A stretch of DNA of 5,591 nt from an uncultured Lachnospiraceae bacterium (GTDB taxonomy: Bacteria; Bacillota; Clostridia; Lachnospirales; Lachnospiraceae), in the NCBI GenBank assembly GCA_905235345.1, contig CAJOLO010000119.1, positions 1 through 5,591 of the forward strand, in the 5' to 3' direction. The notes below the pieces were generated by a model. The model had not been told where the DNA came from. It saw nothing but the letters and a program-made list of their open reading frames with translations, and did not search any database. Shown piece by piece: positions 1 through 5,591 of this stretch (the stretch's first letter is position 1; each line of letters begins with the position of its first letter). The position numbers and the translations under genes are program-made.

Positions 1-1445
1 CTCCTGTAATCAAGATTTATAGTTCCAACCGTACCTTTTATGTCATCACTCACAAAGACTTTCGCATGAACAAATCCCGGCGTATATTCATAAATCTTTA
101 CTCCGGATCTGATAAGTTCATAATAATAGGACTTAGCCAGACCATATACAACCTTTTTATCGGGTATTCCGGGAAGAATTATCTTCACGTCCACGCCCCG
201 CTCTGCCGCAAATTTTAGTGCCGTCTTCATTTCATCATCCAATATGAGATATGGTGACATAATATGCACATACCCGGTCGCTTTATAAAGAATATCTATA
301 TATACATTTTCTCCCACCTTATCTGAATCTAACGGAGAATCACCATACGGCATAACATATCCATTCGTGTTCTTATATTCGTTCATGGGAGAATGCAAAC
401 TGTTACGCTTATTTTCCGGCGGCTCTATAAGCCTGCAATAGTCCTCTTTTGTCAGAGAATTTCCCCGCTCTGTCACATTCCACATTTGAAGAAACATAAG
501 TGCAAAGCTCTCGGCTGCCCCGCCCTTCAGCATAATTGCGGTATCCTTCCAGTGTCCGTATATTTCCTTTCGATTAATATATTCGTCTGCCAGGTTGACC
601 CCGCCGTTAAATGCCACAAGACCATCAATAACCAGAATCTTTCTATGATCGCGGTAATTAAAATAGGTCGAAACAAATGGCAGAAGCGGAGAAAACATCT
701 TGCACTTAATCCCAAGGCTTTCCATACGTTTTGTATAATCATGAGGAAGTGTGGTAATCTCACATGCACCATCATACATAACTCTGACATCCACACCGGC
801 CTTAGCTTTTTCAGCAAGAATTTTCAGAATCTTCCCCCACATATATCCCTCTTCGACTATAAAATATTCCAGATAGATATATTTCTCTGCCTTGGAAAGC
901 TCTGTCAGCAAACTCTCGAATTTATCCTCTCCAAGTGGAAAATAAGTAACTTCCGTATCATCATACACAGGAAAACTCCCCTGTCTGTTGACATATTTAT
1001 GCAAAGCCTCGACATCGGAATCATCTTCTCCAAGACGTTTTATCGTATCCTGTGATTGCTCAATTACATTATCCGAGTCTCGCAGTATAGCTTGTAACCT
1101 CTTTCCAAAACCGTTATAGCCCAGTTCCCCTTTTGTAAATACAAGGAATATAGCCCCCGGAACCGGAACAACGGAAATAAGTATTATCCACGTAAGCTTG
1201 GCTGATGAATCCATACTGCTGTTAAACAAATAAATGACTATACCAATTGAAAATGCTATCTGAAGCCCTTCTAAATGTGGCAGATACCTGGAAAATCTGA
1301 CAAACATATAATATACAATTGCAATCTGTAAAACGATAAGAGATAAAACCACAAAAAATCTGCTGAATATCAATCTCCATAGTCCTTTTTTTCTCGGTTT
1401 TGCTAATCTAAGAATATCATTATCTGTTTCTTTCATCTTTTCCAT
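1..1445 (-). CDS. cls: Cardiolipin synthase, phospholipase D superfamily (3' end outside window)
   Basis: Membrane enzyme that joins two phosphatidylglycerol molecules into cardiolipin and releases glycerol. The minus frame is open from an ATG at 1445 to the window edge, giving 481 residues with no stop. Firmicute Cls proteins are usually around 500 residues, so only a short C-terminal tail is missing. Hydrophobic segments at about residues 30-49, 60-76 and 84-104 form the N-terminal anchor; the last has the family-typical Pro-rich end (VVPVPGAIF). Two PLD domains follow. HKD motif 1 is HRKILVID (H267, K269, D274), followed by GGVNLADEY; motif 2 is HAKVFVSD (H460, K462, D467), followed by GTINLDYR. 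Both catalytic motifs are intact. An in-frame TGA at 1452-1454 limits the start to ATG 1445 or ATG 1436. Ribosome binding is weak for both: AAGGGA lies 16 bases before the first, and GGAAAAG directly abuts the second. The gene follows rsmI after 115 bases and probably has its own promoter. Confidence 0.96.
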   Translation of the reverse strand, partial: MEKMKETDNDILRLAKPRKKGLWRLIFSRFFVVLSLIVLQIAIVYYMFVRFSRYLPHLEGLQIAFSIGIVIYLFNSSMDSSAKLTWIILISVVPVPGAIFLVFTKGELGYNGFGKRLQAILRDSDNVIEQSQDTIKRLGEDDSDVEALHKYVNRQGSFPVYDDTEVTYFPLGEDKFESLLTELSKAEKYIYLEYFIVEEGYMWGKILKILAEKAKAGVDVRVMYDGACEITTLPHDYTKRMESLGIKCKMFSPLLPFVSTYFNYRDHRKILVIDGLVAFNGGVNLADEYINRKEIYGHWKDTAIMLKGGAAESFALMFLQMWNVTERGNSLTKEDYCRLIEPPENKRNSLHSPMNEYKNTNGYVMPYGDSPLDSDKVGENVYIDILYKATGYVHIMSPYLILDDEMKTALKFAAERGVDVKIILPGIPDKKVVYGLAKSYYYELIRSGVKIYEYTPGFVHAKVFVSDDIKGTVGTINLDYR

Positions 1446-1522
1446 TTTATATCACGCAGAATCCCTTCTGAGAATTTACCCACATCATAACTTCATATTT
1501 CGCTATAAACATTACAATCCGC

Positions 1523-1551
1523 ATCTTACCACATCCCTACATGTAATTCAA
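1523..1551 (-). promoter_or_regulatory. Predicted extended -10 promoter for cls
   Basis: Read on the minus strand, TTGAAT (1551-1546) and TAAGAT (1528-1523) are separated by exactly 17 bases. TGG immediately precedes the -10 hexamer, which gives the TGn of an extended -10 site. Each hexamer matches 4 of 6 consensus bases. The predicted transcript would start near 1516, leaving a leader of about 70 bases before the cls ATG. The rsmI-cls gap (1446-1560) shows no convincing terminator. It does hold a short inverted repeat, CAGAA/TTCTG, at 1457-1470, which would cover the only purine-rich stretch upstream of cls. The promoter is inferred from pattern only. Confidence 0.5.
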
Positions 1552-1560
1552 ATGCAAATT

Positions 1561-2412
1561 CTACTTCTCTAAAAGTGCCTGATATATATCTCTCTTGCCT
1601 ACCCCTCTGTCTTTTGCAACGCGCTTCATCGCTTCCTTCTTGTCCATGCCCTGCTCCGTATAATATGCTACGTGTTCCGGAATGGTCATTTCAAGAAACT
1701 CTTTCATCTCGTCTTCCTTCAGTTCTTTCCTCGATATTCCTTCTATTACAAGAACATACTCCCCTCTCGGTTCATTATTCCTGTAATATTCTATCGCCTC
1801 ACCTATGGTTGTTCTGAAATTCTCCTCATGTTTCTTCGTAAGTTCACGACATAGTGATAGCCTGCGGTTTCCAAGCGTTTCATACAGATCATTCAAGGTT
1901 CTCACAAGTTTATGCGGTGCCTCATAAAGTATGATCGTTCTCGTCTCTTTGGAAAGCTCATAAAATATTTCCTGCCGCTCCTTCCTGTCACTTTTCTCAT
2001 TAGGCAGAAACGCTTCAAAACAGAAACGCCTCGTATCTCTTCCGGATATAGTAAGTGCTGTTACAAACGCAGAAGGTCCCGGAAGTGAAGTCACTGTTAT
2101 CCCTGCCTCATGACACTGTCTGACCAGTTCCTCCCCCGGATCAGATATCGCAGGTGTACCGGCATCAGTGATTATTGCCACATTGGTTCCTGACAGCATC
2201 TTGTCCACCAATACTTTTGCCTTGTCATACCTGTTATACTCATGATAACTGGTCATCGGAGTCTTTATGTCATAATAATTCAACAATTTTATGCTGTTCC
2301 TGGTATCTTCCGCCGCAATCAGATCAACCTCTTTCAGTATTCGTAATGTCCGCAACGTAATATCCTCAAGGTTTCCAATCGGCGTTGCGCATATATATAA
2401 CATTCCCTGCAT
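1561..2412 (-). CDS. rsmI: 16S rRNA (cytidine(1402)-2'-O)-methyltransferase RsmI
   Basis: Uses S-adenosylmethionine to methylate the ribose 2'-OH of C1402 in 16S rRNA. In bacteria this works with RsmH, which adds the base methyl, to make m4Cm in the decoding centre. The 283-residue length is typical. Family motifs appear in order: ATPIGNLEDIT (9-19), AEDTR (34-38), DAGTPAISDPG (83-93), PGPSA (111-115), FEAFLP (132-137), YEAPHKL (163-169), RELTK with a following EE (189-197) and GEYVLVIEG (217-225). A small C-terminal helical domain (about 254-283, with GVGKRDIY) matches the RsmI C-terminal module. The FEAFLP motif has Ala where the family usually has Gly, a mild change. The start at 2412 is supported by AAGGAG eight bases upstream; the next Met, three codons on, would be too far from it. 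The gene probably has its own promoter downstream of the chemoreceptor gene. Confidence 0.97.
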   Translation of the reverse strand: MQGMLYICATPIGNLEDITLRTLRILKEVDLIAAEDTRNSIKLLNYYDIKTPMTSYHEYNRYDKAKVLVDKMLSGTNVAIITDAGTPAISDPGEELVRQCHEAGITVTSLPGPSAFVTALTISGRDTRRFCFEAFLPNEKSDRKERQEIFYELSKETRTIILYEAPHKLVRTLNDLYETLGNRRLSLCRELTKKHEENFRTTIGEAIEYYRNNEPRGEYVLVIEGISRKELKEDEMKEFLEMTIPEHVAYYTEQGMDKKEAMKRVAKDRGVGKRDIYQALLEK

Positions 2413-2420
2413 ATTATTAT

Positions 2421-2426
2421 CTCCTT
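2421..2426 (-). promoter_or_regulatory. Ribosome binding site of rsmI
   Basis: AAGGAG on the minus strand lies eight bases before the ATG at 2412. It selects this start over the Met codon at 2403, which would be 17 bases away. Confidence 0.85.
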
Positions 2427-2465
2427 ATGTGATCAAATAATTCCAATAGAAAATTGAGTTAAAAT

Positions 2466-2494
2466 AGCTGGTGCGGACAATTGCCACACCAGCT
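2466..2494 (-). terminator. Stem-loop between chemoreceptor gene and rsmI: terminator or 5'-leader hairpin
   Basis: AGCTGGTG (2466-2473) and CACCAGCT (2487-2494) are perfect inverted repeats. GG (2475-2476) and CC (2484-2485) extend the stem. In minus-strand RNA the position between them is a U-G wobble, so the stem is a continuous 11 bp with a 7-base loop. In plus-strand RNA it is a C-A mismatch, which points to the minus strand as the functional one. The sequence after the stem on the minus strand is ATTTTAACTCAATTTT, only a weak U tract. It could terminate readthrough from the chemoreceptor gene. However, the predicted rsmI promoter lies just upstream, so the hairpin would also sit within about ten bases of that transcript's 5' end. 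Confidence 0.5.
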
Positions 2495-2506
2495 TAAATA
2501 TCAGTC

Positions 2507-2535
2507 ATTGTATCATATTTTTCCCAATACTGCAA
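2507..2535 (-). promoter_or_regulatory. Predicted extended -10 promoter for rsmI
   Basis: On the minus strand TTGCAG (2535-2530) and TACAAT (2512-2507) are separated by 17 bases. The -10 hexamer matches 5 of 6 consensus bases and is preceded by TGA, giving an extended -10 TGn. The -35 hexamer is poor (3 of 6), as is common for extended -10 promoters. The transcript would start near 2500, giving an rsmI leader of about 88 bases that opens with the stem-loop at 2466-2494. Confidence 0.55.
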
Positions 2536-2574
2536 CATATACGATTTTTACAATAATGAATATAATTTGTTATA

Positions 2575-2605
2575 CCCCCGACTACACTTCGCTTAGAGGA
2601 GTGGG
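2575..2605 (-). repeat. Imperfect hairpin resembling an IS200/IS605-type element end (tentative)
   Basis: Just past the chemoreceptor stop, the minus strand reads CCCACTCCTCTAAGCGAAG and then TGTAGTCGGGGG. CCCACT can pair with AGTCGGG if one C is bulged out. It is preceded by GGAGAAAT and followed by TATAAC. Imperfect GC-rich hairpins of this form occur at the right ends of IS200/IS605-family elements in clostridia, but this is from memory of the general pattern, not a database match. No TnpA or TnpB coding sequence is visible in the window, so at most this is a remnant or a solo end. There is no U tract, so an ordinary terminator is a poor fit. The direct repeat CCGACT at 2578-2583 and 2612-2617 brackets the structure. 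Confidence 0.3.
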
Positions 2606-2615
2606 ATTTCTCCGA

Positions 2616-2629
2616 CTTAGTTAAATATA
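2616..2629. repeat. 14-base direct repeat, copy 1 (overlaps chemoreceptor stop)
   Basis: CTTAGTTAAATATA on the plus strand is identical to 4423-4436. This copy includes the TAA stop and the last two codons (Tyr-Ile) of the chemoreceptor gene. The bases on both sides differ between copies, so the identity is exactly 14 bases. Confidence 0.6.
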
Positions 2630-4387
2630 CTCGAAACGAGCTGCATTTTTAGACAGTTCGTCCGTTACCCTGCTATTTTCAGAAATAGCATCTGTGATTC
2701 CCTGAATCTCCTGAACGATTTCCGTAGAGTTCTCCGCAGACATATAGATTGCAGAGGTTGATTCCTTCACAGAACTCGTAATAGCAGCAACAGAATCCGA
2801 CATCTCGTTCATAATATCATTCAGATGGTCAGATTTCTGTCTGAACCTCACTGTCATATCTTCAATAATCTCAGCTGTTTTTTCATATTTCTCTCCGGTT
2901 TCAACGAAGGAATCATAATCAGCTAAAACTGTTGTATTAATAAAATCAATGACCCTCGTTGCCTGGTCAGAAAGTGTCTGCACGGCATCCATGACTTCTT
3001 TGGAGATTTCCTGAATGTTACTTGCCGTCTCACGTGAATTAGCCGCAAGCGTTGATATCTCATCTGCAACAACCGCAAAGCCTTTTCCTGCATCACCTGC
3101 ACGCGCAGCCTCGATAGATGCATTAAGTGCCAACAGATTTGTCTGTGATGCAATGGACAGGATTTCATCTGTAAGTGCCCCTATCTGCTTAACCTTCTCA
3201 GAATCATGAACCGATTGTGTCAATGTACCTGAAAGCTCCTGCATCTTTGCACCGGTCGTATCTTTTTTCTTTCCGGCAACAGATTTGATTCCGGACGCCT
3301 CCTGTTGAATTTCCTTAGCACGGTTAGCACCGCTTACTGCCTCTTCCTCAATCTCGTTAGCTGCCTGACGTACATCTTCCAGATTAGCTCCAATATTCTC
3401 CGCTGTCTGGGATACGTTATCCATACTCGCTGAAAGTTCCTCCATAGCTGCCGAAGTACTTGTCACGGAATCCTCTGCTTTCGTAACCTTTGCAGTAACA
3501 ATCTCGGATGAATCCGCAAGAACCTTTGTACCATTCTTTACATCCTTAAGAATCGACTGCAGGCTTTCGATAAATTCATTGATACCATCGATAATCTGTG
3601 CCATCTCTGTCCTGGAAGTCGTATTAATACGTGCGGTAAGATCTCCCTTTCCGTCGCGTATTTTTCTTATCATTTCCTGAATCTCCGTTGAAATGCTTGA
3701 AATCCTATGATTCACACGAATCGCAGTCAGCACCCAGTTTAAGACGATTACCACTATAAGGAATATGAAGAAAATAATCGTTTTCATCGTTACCTGATGA
3801 TTGACAGCTTCAAGTGCTACATAAATATCATCGTCAAACTTAACCATGACCTCATCAACACTGTTAAGACCTTCTTTCACCCCATTCATGGAATCTTCTA
3901 TCTGTGATAATATATCATCTACTTTACTGTAATCACCGGACTCCATTACGGAAAGAGAAGCATCTATTACCATAAGGTAATCATCCGTAGCATTTTTCAG
4001 TGATCTATATACCTCTGCCACTTCTGTGTTTCCTGCATTTTCGCATACATCAATAAGCATTCCCAGATTTGTATCAATCATTTCCTTCTGCGAATTATAC
4101 TCATCCAAATATTTACTTTTAGTTTCCTGATCGAGATTCTTTCTTAGCATTGCATTGGTAGAATTTCCGTAAAGATGCTCCACCGCTACCCGCACTTCCC
4201 CAACTGCATTCATCGATCCTGTACTGGTTTTGTTTAATACAAATGCCTGTTCCGTCAGATTATTAACATTCTTTCTAACTATAAATAACGTAATGATCAG
4301 AACAATAAAAATCAACACATTAAGTCCAATCATCTGAAATTTCAATGAATAGAAAAAAGAATTCTTTTTTTCAGTCGTTTTCCCCAT
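2621..4387 (-). CDS. Methyl-accepting chemotaxis protein (transmembrane chemoreceptor)
   Basis: Inner-membrane receptor that senses an extracellular signal and controls CheA kinase through CheW. The 588 residues show the classic layout: a short basic cytoplasmic N-terminus; TM1 at about 17-37; an extracellular, mostly helical sensor at about 40-200, of a size fitting a four-helix bundle; TM2 at about 203-223; a HAMP linker at about 224-276; and a long coiled-coil signalling domain to the C-terminus. The kinase-control tip is clear at 411-443, with SQTNLLALNASIEAARAG followed by GKGFAVVADE. A likely methylation region is near 311-325 (TSAAMEELSASMDNV). There is no C-terminal CheR-binding pentapeptide; the protein ends RFEYI. 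Start 4387 is supported by GGGGAGGG nine bases upstream. It follows the broken EAL gene by 66 bases without a visible terminator, so the two were probably one transcript. The ligand cannot be predicted. Confidence 0.96.
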   Translation of the reverse strand: MGKTTEKKNSFFYSLKFQMIGLNVLIFIVLIITLFIVRKNVNNLTEQAFVLNKTSTGSMNAVGEVRVAVEHLYGNSTNAMLRKNLDQETKSKYLDEYNSQKEMIDTNLGMLIDVCENAGNTEVAEVYRSLKNATDDYLMVIDASLSVMESGDYSKVDDILSQIEDSMNGVKEGLNSVDEVMVKFDDDIYVALEAVNHQVTMKTIIFFIFLIVVIVLNWVLTAIRVNHRISSISTEIQEMIRKIRDGKGDLTARINTTSRTEMAQIIDGINEFIESLQSILKDVKNGTKVLADSSEIVTAKVTKAEDSVTSTSAAMEELSASMDNVSQTAENIGANLEDVRQAANEIEEEAVSGANRAKEIQQEASGIKSVAGKKKDTTGAKMQELSGTLTQSVHDSEKVKQIGALTDEILSIASQTNLLALNASIEAARAGDAGKGFAVVADEISTLAANSRETASNIQEISKEVMDAVQTLSDQATRVIDFINTTVLADYDSFVETGEKYEKTAEIIEDMTVRFRQKSDHLNDIMNEMSDSVAAITSSVKESTSAIYMSAENSTEIVQEIQGITDAISENSRVTDELSKNAARFEYI

Positions 4388-4396
4388 AAAACAATG

Positions 4397-4404
4397 CCCT
4401 CCCC
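4397..4404 (-). promoter_or_regulatory. Ribosome binding site of the chemoreceptor gene
   Basis: GGGGAGGG on the minus strand, nine bases before the ATG at 4387, is a strong Shine-Dalgarno match and fixes the start. Confidence 0.8.
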
Positions 4405-4422
4405 ATATTTTATTTTATAATT

Positions 4423-4436
4423 CTTAGTTAAATATA
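4423..4436. repeat. 14-base direct repeat, copy 2 (between EAL gene and chemoreceptor gene)
   Basis: CTTAGTTAAATATA, identical to 2616-2629, lies in the 66-base gap 17 bases past the EAL stop. The two copies are 1807 bases apart in the same orientation and enclose the whole chemoreceptor gene with its ribosome binding site. Confidence 0.6.
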
Positions 4437-4453
4437 TTTCTTTGTTTTTACGG

Positions 4454-5083
4454 TCATGCAGACTCCTTCTCGAAATAATCGGTAAGCTTCTCAATCGGAA
4501 TAGGCTTAGAATACTTATATCCCTGAAGATAATTAGCACACATCTGCCTGCATTTCTCCTCATCCTCCATAGTCTCAACACCTTCATAGAGCACCGAATA
4601 CTGCATATCACTGAACATCTTGGCAAGATAATATACCATTCTCTGCGACTTAAAATCAGTGCCGCAGGCCAGCACCAGCGAACGGTCAAACTTAATAATA
4701 TCAAACGGAAGCTCCATAATACGTTCAAAATTGGAATAACCCGTTCCAAAATCATCAAGATAGAATTTAATACCATGCTGACGGAGTTCATTAATCTTCT
4801 CCTTCATGATACAGAAATCACTCTCGTTCTGACTTTCTGTTATCTCAACCGCTATCTTCTCATAAGGAATTCCGCTCTTCTTTATAATATCATTGATATC
4901 TTTACAGAAATCCTCATCTCTCACCTCAGAGACAGCAAAATTAACAGAGATACGCTTAACGATATATGAACAATCCATCATTGACTTGATATGTTCACAG
5001 GTCTTATTAAGAATTATACGGCTCAAGGTATGTATATAACCATTCTCCTCCGCCAACGGGAAATACCATTCCAACCTTTTCAA
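4454..5083 (-). pseudogene. Downstream part of the broken EAL gene: most of the EAL catalytic barrel
   Basis: The frame is open from just after an in-frame TGA at 5087-5089, but homology begins only at the Pro codon 5059-5057. The EAL residues that bind metal and substrate are present, numbered from the nominal TTG at 5083: Asn48 in ISVNF, Glu80 in VEITES, Asp110 and Asp111 in LDDFGTGYS, Lys131 in IIKFD, Glu167 in YEGVE and Gln187 in LQGYKYSKPIP. With the EAL Glu of the upstream part, this is a full catalytic set, so the ancestor was probably an active phosphodiesterase. TTG 5083 is not a believable start. The first in-frame ATG codons are at residues 35-36, inside the barrel, with no reason to expect a folded product. 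Confidence 0.75.
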
Positions 5084-5591
5084 GATTCAGACGCATTAAC
5101 GCCTCGGCAGTATCATACTTTCCGGTTAAGATATTAAGCACCGGCTGACAATAAACCTCAACTCTGGAATCATTAAGATCCTTCTTATTATTAATATCTT
5201 CAAGTTCTGTCAATATATACTTATGCTCAAAATAATTCTCAACATCCTTAGACTCAATGAAATAAACATCTTTCTCCTTCATTCCCGATTCCACATAGCT
5301 GATCAATCCGACATAATCATTAATCTCGCTTATCTCATTGACAGTCTTGGTTATATTAATCTTAAACTCCAGCTTACTATTAGCATTCACTTCATCAAAC
5401 TTCGTAAGCATATGATTGATGGAATTCTCATACGAAGGGTTCTTGGCTATATCAACAACTACAATCATCCGCCCATTGGTTATCTGGAACAACACCGCTT
5501 CTTTAAAAAAGTCATTGGAAAGATGTCTCACCATCTGCTGAATCTCAACCGGGTACTTCTTTCCTCTCCCCTCATACTCATGCATGAACAG
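5007..5591 (-). CDS. Upstream part of the broken EAL gene: degenerate GGDEF-like region plus EAL start
   Basis: This is the part that would still be translated from the native start, which lies beyond the right edge; the frame is open to 5591 (two codons beyond the ATG at 5585, which is probably internal). The first ~110 residues look like the end of a degenerate GGDEF domain: FKEAVLFQITNGRMIVVVD has the strand-turn-strand shape of a GGDEF loop, but TNGRM replaces the signature, so no cyclase activity is expected. The EAL domain begins around residue 140 counted from ATG 5585 (VEVYCQPVLNILTGKY), and the EAL signature itself is at 161-163 (AEALMR, codons 5105-5097). After Pro176 the protein reads 16 out-of-frame residues and stops. 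Lacking most of the barrel, it cannot be an active phosphodiesterase. The GGDEF assignment is inference. Confidence 0.7.
   Translation of the reverse strand: MFMHEYEGRGKKYPVEIQQMVRHLSNDFFKEAVLFQITNGRMIVVVDIAKNPSYENSINHMLTKFDEVNANSKLEFKINITKTVNEISEINDYVGLISYVESGMKEKDVYFIESKDVENYFEHKYILTELEDINNKKDLNDSRVEVYCQPVLNILTGKYDTAEALMRLNLEKVGMVFPVGGGEWLYTYLEPYNS

Larger units (their letters stand above)
4454..5591 (-). pseudogene. EAL-domain cyclic-di-GMP phosphodiesterase gene, frameshifted (5' end outside window)
   Basis: EAL proteins hydrolyse cyclic di-GMP to pGpG and so usually favour motility. One EAL domain is split between two minus-strand frames. The upstream frame carries the start of the domain up to GMVFP (Pro codon 5060-5058) and then reads out of frame to a stop at 5007-5009. 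The downstream frame resumes with PLAEENGYIH (Pro codon 5059-5057) and runs to a TGA at 4454-4456. EAL domains normally read roughly G-x-V-x-P-x-x-F-I-P-L-A-E here. The five residues between the first Pro and Leu are missing, so the best explanation is a deletion of about 14 bases rather than a single-base slip. The downstream part has no usable start near the junction. All catalytic residues survive across the two parts, which suggests recent loss. A sequencing or assembly error is less likely for a deletion this size but is not excluded. Confidence 0.8.

Noticed and set aside
527..817. Minus-strand open frame of 96 codons
   Set aside because: Alternative frame inside cls; the cls frame is continuous across it.
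393..1055. Plus-strand open frame of 220 codons
   Set aside because: It lies wholly antisense to cls, whose minus-strand translation shows both HKD motifs and family sequence throughout. The plus-strand product is Cys/His/Ile-rich with no recognisable domain.
1575..2360. Three short plus-strand frames (1575-1817, 1672-1854, 2175-2360)
   Set aside because: All antisense to rsmI, whose family motifs cover the same bases.
2561..2574. TATAA/TTATA inverted repeat as an operator or plus-strand promoter
   Set aside because: A 5-bp all-AT stem is expected by chance in this AT-rich gap, there is no matching -35, and no plus-strand gene follows.
2923..3209. Short open frames on both strands inside the receptor gene (minus 2923-3168, plus 3015-3209)
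   Set aside because: Both overlap the highly conserved signalling tip of the chemoreceptor and have no independent support.
4342..4791. Minus-strand open frame of 149 codons across the EAL-receptor boundary
   Set aside because: Third-frame shadow of the EAL gene that runs into the start of the receptor gene; its composition is that of an out-of-frame reading and no domain is visible.
4442..4969. Plus-strand open frame of 175 codons
   Set aside because: Antisense to the EAL catalytic barrel, which carries all expected motifs; no ribosome binding site or domain supports it.
5050..5075. Programmed ribosomal frameshift joining the two EAL frames
   Set aside because: There is no typical slippery heptamer with a downstream structure, and the conserved x-x-F-I-P residues are absent, which frameshifting alone cannot restore.

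Overview
The window looks like a chromosomal segment of a motile, AT-rich Gram-positive anaerobe of the Clostridia, most likely a Lachnospiraceae-type gut bacterium. This rests on protein style: a clostridial three-helix-anchored cardiolipin synthase, a chemoreceptor with the clostridial C-arm sequence, and an EAL protein of a kind common in that family. No rRNA, tRNA or housekeeping marker allows a firmer placement. All genes lie on the minus strand, so transcription runs from high to low coordinates. No convincing plus-strand gene, CRISPR array, tRNA or intact mobile element was seen.

In transcription order: (1) 5591-4454 is a broken EAL-domain cyclic-di-GMP phosphodiesterase gene. Its 5' end lies outside the window, and its two parts are in different frames, joined at about 5057-5060. 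(2) 4387-2621 is a complete methyl-accepting chemotaxis protein (588 aa), starting 66 bases after the EAL stop and probably co-transcribed with it. (3) 2620-2413 is a 208-base intergenic region. It holds a hairpin resembling an IS200/IS605-type end, a good extended -10 promoter, and an 11-bp stem-loop just downstream of that promoter. (4) 2412-1561 is rsmI, the 16S rRNA C1402 ribose methyltransferase. (5) 1560-1446 is a 115-base gap with a second extended -10 promoter. (6) 1445-1 is a cardiolipin synthase gene (cls), running off the left edge just after its second HKD motif.

The genes form two functional groups. The EAL protein and the chemoreceptor belong to signalling and motility; rsmI and cls are housekeeping genes with their own promoters. 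The main points of interest are the small deletion that apparently inactivated the EAL gene, a 14-base exact direct repeat bracketing the chemoreceptor gene, and the strand-specific stem-loop at the start of the predicted rsmI transcript. I did not find a clear new biological system; these are local, checkable observations.
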